From the NCBI GenBank assembly GCA_010909165.1, contig MU008150.1:124001-188000 (forward strand): a stretch of 64,000 nt of DNA. Reading direction: 5' to 3'. A program made the position numbers and the translations under genes. This document shows positions 9,600 to 22,159 of this stretch, in pieces. Below the pieces are notes generated by a model. That model was given only the letters and a program-made list of their open reading frames with translations. It was not told the origin of the DNA and did no database searches. The DNA is from Anthoceros angustus (taxonomy: Eukaryota > Streptophyta > Anthocerotopsida > Anthocerotales > Anthocerotaceae). Each line of letters opens with the position of its first letter. The stretch's first letter is position 1.

Positions 9600-12500
9600 G
9601 TGCGTGGCAATCGTGCACACCTCCTCCACGGACAACCTCCCATACACCCGCGCCATGCCGTGTGCCGATCACGAGCCTCGTCACCGTGCTCAAGCTGCAG
9701 CCTAGCTCCGTCGGTAGGCCTTTCAATGGTCTCCACTGCAAGTGTTGCTGCCGCCAAATCATAGTTTGCGGTGTAAGTAGCGCGCGCACCGCCGCGTCTC
9801 CTGCATCCTTCATCTCCACCTTCCGGCCCTCATCCCCACGGCTCCTCACGGTACCTCAAGTTTTCCGTCCGCATGATGATGGGCTTCGCCGCGACCTCGA
9901 TGCGGCCGTCTTTGGCGCGCCCACCATCTTCCTCGTCGTCGCGCTGGAAGGCCGCGCGCCCGCGTCCATGGGCACCCTTCACTGCCGTTTTGCCCCACGT
10001 GATGGCCAAGGTGGAACTTGGTGGCCTCAACACCCTCAGACCTCGCGCCCTACTCCGATGAGCGCTTTTCCTTGCCCATGCGCCTTCCTCCCGGTTCAAA
10101 CCCCAAATGCACCTCTCGCAGTAGGGCGATTTGATCCTCCTAACACTTTCCGCCCGAGTAATGGCATGTCAGCCAAGGGTTTCGACAGGACGGCTCGATC
10201 ATTGTTAGCGTATGCCCACTCCGATTTTTGTTCCAGCGGTCCGCGATTCAAGCGCTTGCGGGAGGGGTTTCCACCTGCATCTGCAGGTAGGCACTGCTGC
10301 AAGTTCTGGTGCGCCCCGCTAGTCACGGTTTAATTTTCGTTTCCGCATTTCATTCATTGTTTGAAGTGCGACCACAAGTGCACTCCACCAACACTTCCAA
10401 ACCGGTACGCACCAAACATTGTCCGTATGTGAACAATCTAGAATGGGCGCTTCACGTGCGAGCAACACACTTGCGTCCACCCATTTTACGGCGGGCCATC
10501 GACAATTACCGATGGCCTCTCTATCTTCACTCTTGTGCTTCCCATAAACCCGGCAAATAGCGAGAACCCTGTCTTACCTCAATGCGCAGGGTTCCACGAC
10601 GGTCCTCGGTGCGAACAAAAGGCATGGGATCTTCCGGCTATCGGGCGTATCCGTCGACCCCCATTGTGTGGCATGCCACGATAATCGGTCACATGCTTCC
10701 AGTTTGGAATACTCCCTCTTCGTTCGATTGAAGTCCATGTAACATATGAAATGCTCCGATCTGTACAATGAGTGGCGACCCACAAAAAGTTGTGTTGATC
10801 CAACTCCACAGGAGGATGCTCAATGTCCCAACTGCAAAGCGAGCCTCAGCATGTTCCAATGCCGCTTTGTGGCGTCCACAGCACATGTAACGCCGGTCCC
10901 ATTCCGCCCAACCGCCTCACTTCTTCCAACTCCACTTCTCCGATTGCGGAACATCCATCGCTATCATTCCCTCCACTGCGACCATAGGGTGCCATCCAAC
11001 TGCTTTCCTCCACTTTCGCAGCGGTGATTGCGAAAAGGCGTCCTTCTCATAAAACTCCCACGAAGCCTCCATTGACTTCTCACGAGCATGGTCACGGTGG
11101 CGTTCCTATCTCGATGGCCGAGCGCGATTGCAATCCACGGCTCTTGGTGCATCCTGGCAGCACCAACGTGCCATGCGATTCTTTGGCGCGTTCCGGCATT
11201 CCGTGCCCAGGCGTGCGCATGACGCCGAGGCACCTTGACTCCACCTCCAACCCCGGACCTCAATGGCATGGGCCTGCAATCGATCCTCTCCACGGTAGCG
11301 AAAATGAAATCTTTGTGCATTGCGGACAATGGAACCTCCAATACCATGAGTACCCATTTCCCGGACCGGCCGTGCCACATTTTCCTCCCTGCCATGTACG
11401 CTCGCACATGCGGAGTCGTGGAGTGGATTTGCGGGGACTCTCCCACTCCCACACCGGCTCCACCGTCGCCCGCGAGCCGTCGCTTCCACGGCCTCCTCCG
11501 CGCCCCGCCGTCGCGCATGTGCGGCGTCGTTCGCATTGGCGCCTTCCGGCGAGGCGTTCGGCGGGGGCAGTCGGCAGCGCGCTCGATGACCACCTCGCCA
11601 ATGCAACCTCGGTCGCCGCGCGCGGCGCGTCGGCGCAGCATCATCTTTGCCCGGCCGCCGCACCTCCTCCTCCGTCGCCATGGCTCCTTCCGGCGGGCGA
11701 CCATCCACCTCGCCGCCTCTGGATCGTCGCGTGGCAGCGCGTCCACGCCACGCTCTCGCAGCCGGTACTCGAATGGATCATACCCACGCACACAAGAGTT
11801 GTGAGGCTCAGGGCGAGCCAGCCAAAGCGCATTTTCACCTTTGAGGCCACATAGCCGCGTGCACATCGCTCGTTGTGGGCGGTGTCGCCTCCTTGAGCCG
11901 TACCCAAGCATGGCGTGGGCAATGGAGGCCGCTTTGTGCAATCCACCACCGCAATCAATAGCGAGGTTTGAGAATTCATGGCGACCCGGATGCGACGCCA
12001 GCGCTGCACCTCTGTCTCCACTTGGTGCACCTCCACGAGATCCACGCCCCTCCCAAGGTGGGTCGTGTTGATCACCGCCGCGGCGGTGACTTCCACCTTC
12101 CGTTCGGACGGCTCACGGGTTGTCCATGGCCTCTCCCCCCTCCTCCCTCCTCCGTCGCCATGGCTCCTTCACGGGCGCCGTGCGGCCGCACCTCCTCCTC
12201 CGCCGCCTCCCGTTTGAGCGCACCATCATGGCGGGCATTGAATGGGAATCATAGGTATACTTGCGGCCTCGGGATCGTCAGATCCCCAGCGGGCCGCCGC
12301 CTCCATTCGCCGATCCGCGCATAGCGCTGCAGCATATGCGACATGTTAGTCCACCGTCAAGTGCGTGTGCAATTGCGATGCCATGCGAGGCCACATCGAT
12401 CTCGGTTTCCACCGTGCATTTTCAGCAAACATTGAATGTGCAATCGGCGCGCACACCTTACAACGATCCGCTTGGCGGTTGCACCCTCTTGGTGGCCTGC

Positions 12501-13670
12501 GAACCCGCGGCCCTCGCCCTTACTTGCGTTGGCGTTCACCATCGGCTGTGCACCATCACGCCATTCCATTCGCAACCCATTACAATTTTGTGCCTTCACG
12601 GCGCGGTTACCTTCCACCGCCCACACTCGCATCCTGCCAAGTACTCGAACATGGTTCTCCGTCGGTTGATATCACGGAACAACGCTCCGTCTTCTCATTC
12701 CATTCCATTTCTCCATACGCCGCGAAATCAACCAATTCATAATACCTCATAATACCTCTCCACCGGTCGGTGGCACTTTCGATCGTGGGAAAACCAAATC
12801 CGGTCGTCAGCAGTTTACGGCTCTCCTTTCCGGTACCTCTTCCATCCCGCGGCGGCGCCGAACACTTGGTGCATGAAAATGTGGCACTCCACGGTCGGTA
12901 GCACTCTCGCGATAATTTGTCCACCGCCACTCCATCCGGTCATCCCTCGCGGTGCGGTCGTCAGACGGCAAGTTTCTGGATAGCCCTCTATGCGCGGACG
13001 GCTTTGATGGTCCTCCACAAATGCCAAGAACTCGGACAGCTCCAGTGGTTGATGGGAACCATAGGCCACGCGAGAATGTACTCGCGCGAGCTTTGCATCT
13101 CCCATTCCTCCCGGGCCCGCGCGCCCCGCGCTGCTGCCGGGACACGCAAACATGCGCATCCGCACCGTGATTTGCGGTCATCTGACATGGGCTCCGCTAC
13201 CTACTCTGCTGGCCACCTTCCACTCTTCAAGCGCAACGCCGCCAGAACACACCACCCACGGGCGCGCCTCGCTCGCCGCGCCCGGCGATCTTGTGTTCCT
13301 CATCCTCCTCCACGGCACGGGCGGGCGCGTTGCGCCTCCACCACCCACCCGGCGCGCCTTCCTTGCACGTAAATGTCGCACCCGTTTCCCTTCCGACCAC
13401 CGCGGCAACCGTCCCTTGTCCCTTCTCCGCAGGTTGCGGCGATCATGGCGGTGGACCGACGTCTGCTCAAACCCAACCGCACACGCGGTATCGCCCCCCA
13501 TTTCACTAACCCCTCCTTTGGTGGCGTGGGCGGAGTAGCTCGCTTATGCAAACCCCTTTCACTTTGGGCCGCCACACAACCTCCCAATTTTCATTTCCAA
13601 CCAATCCATCTTCACAGCGTCCGGTGGTGTGGTTTGATATCTTTGCCGGACATACCACCGGAAAATTGAA
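9600..13670. other. GC-rich left arm of the element, no product recognised
   Basis: The + strand is C-rich, and minus-strand frames of 100-325 codons overlap in all phases (the longest is 10964-11941). None shows a family motif. Short pieces on the minus strand (for example 12607-13188) look protein-like but change frame repeatedly. The word CCTCCGTCGCCATGGCTCCT occurs twice (near 11670 and 12155), hinting at internal duplication. I read this as decayed coding sequence of the element upstream of the integrase, or captured host DNA. Confidence 0.4.
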
Positions 13671-13673
13671 AAT

Positions 13674-14725
13674 CTATATACAAAAAACGAAAATCATAAC
13701 CCAAGGAAAAGGTGCACATGGCATGCACATGGTATGTATGCATGATGCATGGTTGCAATCGGATGCGTGAACATGTCTACCTAGATCTTTGTGTCATCTA
13801 TCGCATCGTCTATCTCCATCGCATGTCTATATGGCATACTATGACACATATATAGGTCATCGCATCTACATAGAAAAACCTAAACACCATAACCCAAGGA
13901 AAAGGTCCACATGACATGCACATGGTATGTATGCATGATGTATGGTTGCATTCGGATGCGTGAACATGTCTACCTAGATCTTTGTGTCATAGCGCAATCC
14001 ATCTATCATCGTCGTATGTATATGCACTATGGCATATAGTCATCGCATCTACATAGAAAAACCTAAACACCATAACCCAAGGAAAAGCGCATGTCGTTGT
14101 TCGGATGCATACATGTCATTTGTTCAAGGCCAAGGACAAGTATGATAATAAATAAACCCAAAGTTTCGACATTGTTGAGGTGGACGTGATTCAACATTCC
14201 TTGCGGCATACGCTACCGAAACATGTCTATATATGTGGCTTCCTTCCCAATCATGTAGAAGTTTGCATGGGCATCCATACTTGACCTGCAGAGGTTCGGT
14301 CAAGTAGACAAGGTCTTGTCTTCTTTCTCTCTTATGTCTTGTGGGATCCGCATTTTCCGGTGGGAGCCTCGGTCCAACCCTTAACGTCGTGTTTCCTTGG
14401 TCTTGACTTTAGCGAACATGTTGTCATACCACTTGCCATATGCCATGTGATTTGGGGGTGCATGTGATGAGGCATGCATTGAATGTATGGCATGCACATG
14501 GTGTGTATGCATGAAGTATGGTTGGCATGTTGTGTATGTGAACATGCCTAGGTAGATGTTGTGTCATGCCACAATGAATCCATGTGCATCGTGATGCATG
14601 TGGCCATAGCGGATATATAGGGTTGCGAACACATATATACGAATACATGAACAACATAACCCAATGAAAAGGCGAGTACGTTGTCTCATACATATCATTT
14701 GTTCAAGGCCAAGGACAAGTAGGTT
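13674..14725 (+). repeat. Minisatellite array, about 180-bp unit, left copy
   Basis: The core CATAACCCAAGGAAAAGG recurs in the + orientation at about 13.70, 13.89 and 14.07 kb, and with changes at 14.66 kb. Each core is followed by a GCACATGGTATGTATGCATG block and then ACATGTCTACCTAGATCT. The two best copies start near 13861 and 14044, so the unit is about 180 bp. The third and later copies are interrupted or diverged. No coding potential. Confidence 0.75.
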
Positions 14726-15230
14726 TTAAATAGACCTATAGTGCCTACCGGGTGAGAGGTGGCGTGATTAACTCTGTTTCCTTGGTCTTGACAATACCGA
14801 TAAACATGTCTATATATGTGGCTTCCTACCCAATTCATTATTCGATTGTAGAAGTTTTATGCATGGAAAGGCATCCATACTTGCCATGCACTGGCTTCTT
14901 TCTCTCTTGACCTTTGGGATCTAGTGGGAGGCGTTAGGCAACCAACTTGATCGGGGCGCCTGTCAAATGCATTGCGATTGCCTTGGTCTTGGACAAGGGA
15001 CCATTGTTCATGTGTTCATATACGAATATGCACCTCCTTCATTATTGTCATTGTCATTCGAGGAGGGCTGCGGAGGCGAGCGCAACGTCATCCTCGTTTG
15101 AGCGCAAGTGCATTGTGTTCTATGGCGGTCGTTCATTGTCAATTGCACATTCAACCTCGTCGATTGCACATTCAACGCAATTGCCTTTTATGCTATGCAT
15201 TTGTAAGGCATTGTATGCATTCGAAATTCT
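14726..15230. other. Centre of the element, non-coding
   Basis: About 0.5 kb between the left minisatellite and the G-rich right arm. It contains simple TATATATGTGGCTTCCT-type words shared with the repeat array, and a short + frame (14972-15535) without recognisable domains. This is where the strand composition switches from C-rich to G-rich. Confidence 0.4.
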
Positions 15231-18200
15231 GGCGGTTTAGGCATTTTGGGTTCGGTCGGCATTTTCACTTTGGTTTGTTGGGTGGGGTGGGTTGGTCTTT
15301 GGGTTGGCGGGTTGGGTTGGTGTGGGTTGGGGCGGGGTTGAGCCGGTGGGGCGGTTTGTGGTGGTGGGGCCGGGCCGTAGCGGGGTGGGGCATGCTGGTG
15401 CGGGCTCACCCAGCGGCAGCCTACAGTGCGGGAGGCTGCGGGATGGCGCGGGCGCTGCGGCGGGTCCGTGGAGCGGGCCGGGTAAGGGCGGGGAGGACCA
15501 GTGCTGCTCGGGATGGGGTCAGGATGTGGGAGTGACCAGGACAAATCTCCGAGCCATGAGGCGCAGGAAGGGCCAAGGCAACATGCCATCGAAAATGTGA
15601 AGTGATGATGGGCTGCGTTGGCGCCAATATGGGCCATGCTACAGTTTCATGGCAAGCAATATGGGATGGACTTCATGGGCATTGCGGACCATGGCCCGAA
15701 ATACCTTATAAATGCATAGCCGTGGACTGCGCATGCGCAATATAGACATCGGATGAGAAGGGCATTTGAATAAGCCGGGGCACAATGAATTGCTTCGAGC
15801 GTCGGTATTGGTGTGCGGTCCGACACAAATGCTCGCGGCCTTGATACCGCATCATTTGCCCTATCACACTATTCTGCGGACCATATCGGACCCAATATGT
15901 TAGTGCGACACGTTGTGCAGCATCTTCGCGCAGCGGAAGGAACCATGGACCCTCCGCCTCGACATGTTTGGCGGGCGCCCGGCGAAGTCAAGCCACTCGT
16001 CATGTCCTCTGCAACGGAGTAGTGCGGTGGCGGCAACGATGAGGGTGTGGCGTGGCCGCGGCGTGCATGGCACTATGGCGGCGCGTGGCTTGTGGAGAGT
16101 ATTGCGGCCAGCGTAGCGCGCAATCATGTTTGCGGGGCCAAAACTTATCGCGGCCGGCCCCTCGTAACTCAACGATGTACCGCACATGCCGGCGTGCGAA
16201 AGTATGTCGGGCGGGGATACGGAGGATTATGGACAATGATTTCAGCTTTCCGGCTGCAACCCCACCCTTGAACGCAATGCTTGCGGACATCGGTGGCCAT
16301 CGATCTCCTGCACATGCGCGTCTCGTCCCACACTGGCAGGCGCGCCACGCATCGGTGAGGCGTGTGGACATAAGGTCAGCTGCGGATCTTGCACAGGCTC
16401 CATGGCGTCTAGCGGAAGACACGTGAGCATTGCACACACCCGCTCGGGCGGACGAAGATGAAATTGGCACACGGTTCTTGATGAGCACGAAGGAGAAGCG
16501 ATCCGCGGATGGAGGCGGATGGAGCGGCCGTGTCTGCCCTCGGCGGATGGGCGGCCGTGCGCCGCCATCGCGCCGTTCGCGCCCCAGCCGTTCGTCAAGC
16601 GCGCGGCGGGCGACCTTGGCGTGGGCCGGCGTCACGCCCAAGATCGCGACCGGACGGCACTGCGCCGTCGAAGCCGCCATCGGGCGCTCGGAGGTTCAAC
16701 GTGGTGGTCGGCGGCCCTTCCACATATGGCGGGAATGGGTGGGAGGATCGTCTCGCATTCGCGCCACGCGCCACATTGGTGGGAGGAGGCGGCGGAGGAG
16801 AGCGGGCGCCTCCCTGCGGGCGCCGTTGGGACAATCCCATTCACGCTGCGGAATCACGGTGGTATAGGCGCGGAAGAAGCAAAAGAGCGGAGCGCCGTGC
16901 TTGCGAGGCGTTAACCAAAGCTCGGATACAAGTCTGGACAAGGCTTTCCCAAGGTCGACTTGGGAGATGGAGAAGGCGGCGAGTTGTCTTCGTGTCGCTC
17001 GACCTCACGCAGTGGAGCTCTCGGGCATGCGGTGGCGTCGTCTGGCAGCGCCGTTCGGAAGGAGCGTGTGTCGACCATTGTTGATGCGTGCGAGGCTCTA
17101 TTCGACAAGCTGGTGGCGATGCAGGACTTTGTGGTCCATCGCGATTCGTCGCGCACAAGTCCGGTGTATCCGGTGACATTCTGTCAATTTTTCCCAGCGT
17201 CACAGTCTTGGCAGGTGATCAGTATGCATGGGGCGTGGGGCGCAATTTACACCTCTGCTGCGGAGTGCGAGGGAGCGTGCGCCGGAGGTGTATGATTGGG
17301 TTGGGAGGAGGAAGAAGTGGATGTCCCGAGGATGGGAGGGATAGCGGGCGGTGGCGGCGGTGGTGGTGGGCGCTCGGAGGAAGAGTTCAACAACGCCGTC
17401 GGTATCCGGCATCCCACCTTGGAGGCACCGCACATCCCACTGCCGGTCGGGACATGTGGGGAGGCGCACAATTTCCTCTCCCTCAAGGCCAGGCCAGCCT
17501 TGAGTAGAGCTGCTGCGTGGGCGGGCGCCACGTCCGGCCGGGCGGGCGTGCCCGTTGATGGGCGTCTCGCGGCGGGAGGCGGGAGGAGGCTCTCAGCGGC
17601 ATGGCAACGGACCTTCTTAGTTGTGGAAGAGCTCGGCACACACCACCGCAGTGGGAAGGCGAAGGCAGCGTCGGCGGGGCGACCGGAGCCATCGCGAGCT
17701 TCTTTTCTTCATTTTGGGTCACTTGCGAGGCGGAATGGCGGGGCGAAAGCAGATCACGGCTGCGCTTGCAAGGCTGCAACATCTTGGACAGGCGCGAGCG
17801 AACTCGCGGAAGGGCTACTTTGCATCCGGATGGTCAAGGCATGGGCCAGCTGGAAATGTTCGACACGCCACCATCCGAGGGTTCTTCGCCGGCGTCTCCA
17901 GTGCGGGCTGGTGCGCCTTCTCGAGGACATGGACGACTAGACCTTCGCTCCATGACGGCGGAAGAGTTGCGAACAGCGGCACCAACTTGAGGTTCGCGAT
18001 GGATGAGGGCGAGATGCTCACGCCGCGCCCACCGCGGTGGGTCGCTTCGAGCGAGCGGCGAGGAAGGCGGAGAAGAAGCGGCGGCGGCGCATTCCGGCAG
18101 GAAGCGCCGCGATGCCGCCCACTGCGATCGGGTTTGCGATGACCAGAAGGCTCTGTATGCCGTCCGAGCGGAGCGAGGCGGCGATTCGAGGACATCCTAA

Positions 18201-20320
18201 CCCTCCGGTGAGTGCGAAGATGCCATTATTGCGGTGCGCCGATGGGGTTGACGCCGGCCTTTGGTGATTGCGGGTTGAGGCGGGCATGGAGTGCCAACTG
18301 CTTCGACAATTTCCGGGCGGGAGGGACCTTTCCACCGTTTAGAGTGCGATCACAGTGCAGGGCAGTGGTGATAGTCCACGAGGTTGGAGCGATGGGCCAG
18401 CGGGCCTCGAGGCGGTGCATCGGTGAGGCTGGAAGCAGTGCGAGTCGCCGTCATTTGTGGGCGTGTTGAGCTAGCGTTCGGCGGTGCTACACATTACCAC
18501 ATCGACAGTGCATCCGACCCCTCTGAGTGACATGGTAAGATATATGGCATGATTGATGCAAAATGTGCGGTCGGCAGATGCCTCCTTGTGCGAGCCATGT
18601 TCTTGAGCTCTACATCACTGGCAAATGGCATTGAGGTGAGTCGTCCCATGACATTTGCCACACTCGCACGCACTAGGGAGCCAAAAGGACGGCGTGCACA
18701 AGTGGAAGGATGCGGGCGCGAGAGGGCGTTGAAGAGGGCTTTTAAAAGGCGGATATGTTGACAAGCCACCTCATGGCCATCCTCCAAGAACGAAGCGCGG
18801 GGCTCGGCGGGCGAAGAGGAAGCGGCTGCGATTTCATCGGCCGGGTCCGATGGCGAGCAGGCTCCCGGATTTTTCAAGCATGTGGCGACGAAGCCCTCGC
18901 ATGTCTGGGGCGGCGGTGGCGCGCGTCGGAAGAAGGTGCGGGACCCGGCTTTTATTCACCGGTGCACACGCGTTGGCGGGTGGGTGGGAGAGGGTTCGGC
19001 ATGTGGTGCACCTGGACAAGAGGGCCATGTTGGAGTGTCTAGGGAGTGCACGTTTGAGAGTGTCACCAAGTTCTTCGCCACGCATGGATGCAGGCGAGCG
19101 TTCTGGCGGAGTGAGATTCGAGGCTTGCCGCGGTTGAGAGAAATGTTACGTGAAATCGTCGAGAGATGTCATTCGGCGATAGGCGCTGTTCACCTTCATC
19201 ACCGGAGTTTACTTACTTCGGGCGGTGCCAATGGTGGTCGAGCAAGTTCCCCTCCGGGCATTTGGGCGTGCCTCGATCGAGGCGTGCTCGCACTCTCACT
19301 CCGCTCTATGTCTCAAGCTCGTGATGGCCGCGGGTGACGAAGCCATCCGCATGAACTCCGTGTATGGGCAGCGGCCTCGGTCGGACCTGCGTTTCATTAG
19401 AGGCGGCAAGTGGTTTTCGAAGTTGTGTTTGTCCTGGCCCCCGCGAGGGCACTAATGTGAAGAGACTTTGACTGTCCGCACTCACGCTTGGTTTGCGATG
19501 GCGGATCTGGCGAAGCGGTGCACCCACAGCAGAGCGGCCGATTCGGCGTGGTGCTTTCCGTCACCAATTGAGAATGGGCGAAACAAGGTCGGGCGCAATA
19601 ATACGGAAAGTAGGGTTGGCGGTGGCATTTGGGCGGTCGAATGGAGCGGAAGTGCATCCGCGGAGGTTCAATCGGCCGCGGCTGCCCCAACCACATTGGG
19701 GAAATGGAAAGAGGTGCGAGCGGTGAGGTTTGGGCGGAAGGTCTTCCATGTGGGCGTGCACGATGCGCATGGCTGCGGTGGTGCGGCCGAGCAAGGTTGT
19801 TGTCATTGCGACAATCCGAGGTGGACAGCTCAAAGTTCTTGCGACATCGGATCAGAGGCTGGAGACGTGGAAGAAGACAAGCTGGAAGTGTGCGGCGTGG
19901 AAGTGCGGTCGGTGCGGTTCGTCAGGTGCTCCTCGATGATGAGGGCGAGGTTTGGGCCTTGCATTCCACGGTGGTCTTGGGCATGGCGAGGAGTTTGGGC
20001 TGCGTGTGGAAGGCGGGGATGCGGTAGCGATCTGCTGCGGAGGAAGGCGCTTTGGTGCATCATCGGTATGTGAGCCCACTCGCGCGCACCATCCGTCGTT
20101 GTGCGTAGCGCGGTGCCTTATGCGGTGGGAGGAAGGTCCTTGAATCAGGGGCGGGCGGGCGGGCGGAATGGCCTCAAAGGAGGTGCATTTGATTGCGGCG
20201 CGCAATCACCGGAGGAGCGGTGAACTTGCAGTGGCGATGGCGGCAGTGCTGCTCATAATAGCATGATCGCGAGTGGAAGAGTGGTTGTGGAATGGCGGTA
20301 GCGGGGCACTTTTATACTCC
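15230..20320. other. GC-rich right arm of the element, no product recognised
   Basis: The + strand is G-rich, with many overlapping + strand frames of 90-226 codons that change phase every few hundred bases. Some segments look protein-like, for example 17088-17300 and 19020-19200, but I recognise no domain. In particular I see no DNA polymerase B, packaging ATPase, protease or capsid signature. Decayed coding sequence, or error-ridden coding sequence, is the simplest reading. Confidence 0.4.
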
Positions 20321-20979
20321 TCCATAAGTTTGGTGTTTCGCAAGGGCATCATGATGATTTATAATCGGTCCAAAGCCTAATGAATGAATTTGTTTTAGTG
20401 GTCAGTCCAAAACTTTCGGTGTTTTCGTTTTCATGTCAGTATGTCATGGGCTAGTCCTCGACCTTGGCCCAATGGCGAAAACAACATCGATTGTTTCGTC
20501 ATTCGACATGGCCCAAAGCGAAAACAACTCGATTGTTTTCAATCAGTGAATAAATTTCCCCTTTGGACCATCGGCCAGTCATGAAAGGGAAAATACTCAT
20601 TGGCCTTTGGAGCTTTCACATTGGCAATGAAGAACAAAACTCCTTGGCCTTTGCACCAATATGTCAATCAATGAATGGAAGGAAGACCTTGGCCTTTGGA
20701 CCAAACCGAGAATCACCAAATGAAGCGAAGTACCTATGACCATTACCGCTGTGAGCATTCGCATAGGTGCGCCATTGACACCGACTGACCTCCCACTAGA
20801 CAATGCGGTTCCCAAAGGTGAGAAGAGGGAAAGAGAAAAGAAGGGACGAAGTATGGCTGCCTATCCTTTATGACAAACATGTACAATCGAAGAATCATAG
20901 GTTGGGTAGCCCACATATATAAACCAACGGGACTCTCGATGAAGCACCACCGCCGATGGTAGGACTACGGATCTATTTA

Positions 20980-21905
20980 GAGTCCTACTTCTCCTTGGCC
21001 TTTGAACAAATGATATTTATGCGATTAACAACCTACTAGCCCTTTTCCTTGGTTTATGATTTTCAGGTATTTTCTATATAGGTGCGGTGACCTATATATG
21101 TGTAGTAATCTTGTGCCTTACAAACATCGCGATGCACATAGGTTGATTGTGCCATGACACACATCTAGGTAGACATGTTCACAATACGTGGTCCAAAGGC
21201 CAAGGCCAAGGACGTTTCTTCCTATATATAGGCGGTAGGCGGGGATAGGCAAGTAGCGTGTAGTTGGTAGTCCATGGTTGGGTAGCCCACATATATAGGC
21301 AAGGCTGATGGAGTGCCACCATCGATGGTAGGCGATTAGGTATATTTGTAATCCCACTTGTCCTTGGCCTTGAACAATTGATATTCATGCAAGAAACGTA
21401 CTCGCCCTTTTCCTTGGGTTATGGTGTTTACGTGGTTTGAATATAGATCGGACCTATATATGTGTCATAGTACCACCGCGAACATGCATCACGATGCACA
21501 TAGATGGAAAAGGTGCCCATGAGAGCATCTAGGTATACATGTTCACATACTTCAACCATCCATCCCACATGCATGCATACCATGTGCTTTCCATGTGCAC
21601 ATTTTCCTTGGGTTTTGATTTTTAGGTCTTTCTATATAGATTGGCGTATGTGTGTAGCCAGTCGTGAACATATATCACGATGCACATGCACATGGTATGT
21701 ATGCATGATGCAGTTGACGGTGATGCATGTGACCATGTCTACGTAGATCGTGTCGTGGGCACCTTTTCCTTGGGTTTTGATTTTATGTCTTCTATATCGG
21801 CACGTGACCTTTATATGTGGCATGGTACCCTTCGACATGCATGACGGTGCACATACATGGATTGTGCCATGGCACGACATCTAGGTACAAATGTTCGGAT
21901 GCATC
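20980..21905 (-). repeat. Minisatellite array, right copy, inverted relative to the left array
   Basis: The reverse complement of the left array's core (CCTTTTCCTTGGGTTATG and variants) recurs at about 21.04, 21.41, 21.61 and 21.77 kb. Each is accompanied by complements of the TGCATGATG/CATGGTATGTATGC block and CTATATATGTG words. Copies are more diverged than on the left. Together the two arrays form a widely spaced inverted pair inside the element. Confidence 0.65.
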
Positions 21906-22159
21906 ACATGACAACCGCCATCATGCATACATACCATGTGGATGCCATCCATAGGCAATGCACATGTGACATTGGTCCAAATCGAAGGACTTTTCTTCCT
22001 ATTTATAGGCAAGGCGGAAAAGGCAAGTATAGATGCCATGGATAGATGGCGGGAACACATCGGAAAAGGGGAAGTGGTAGGTTGACTAGCGGTCCGTTGT
22101 CCGGACTCAAGCAAGCATGCAGTTAGAAGGTTGGAGCTACGCAAGCTGAAGCGGCGGTG

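Noticed and set aside
10964-11941. 325-codon minus-strand ORF in the left arm
   Set aside because: Arg-rich without recognisable domains, with overlapping frames of similar length on both strands. Could be coding in part but cannot be supported by eye.
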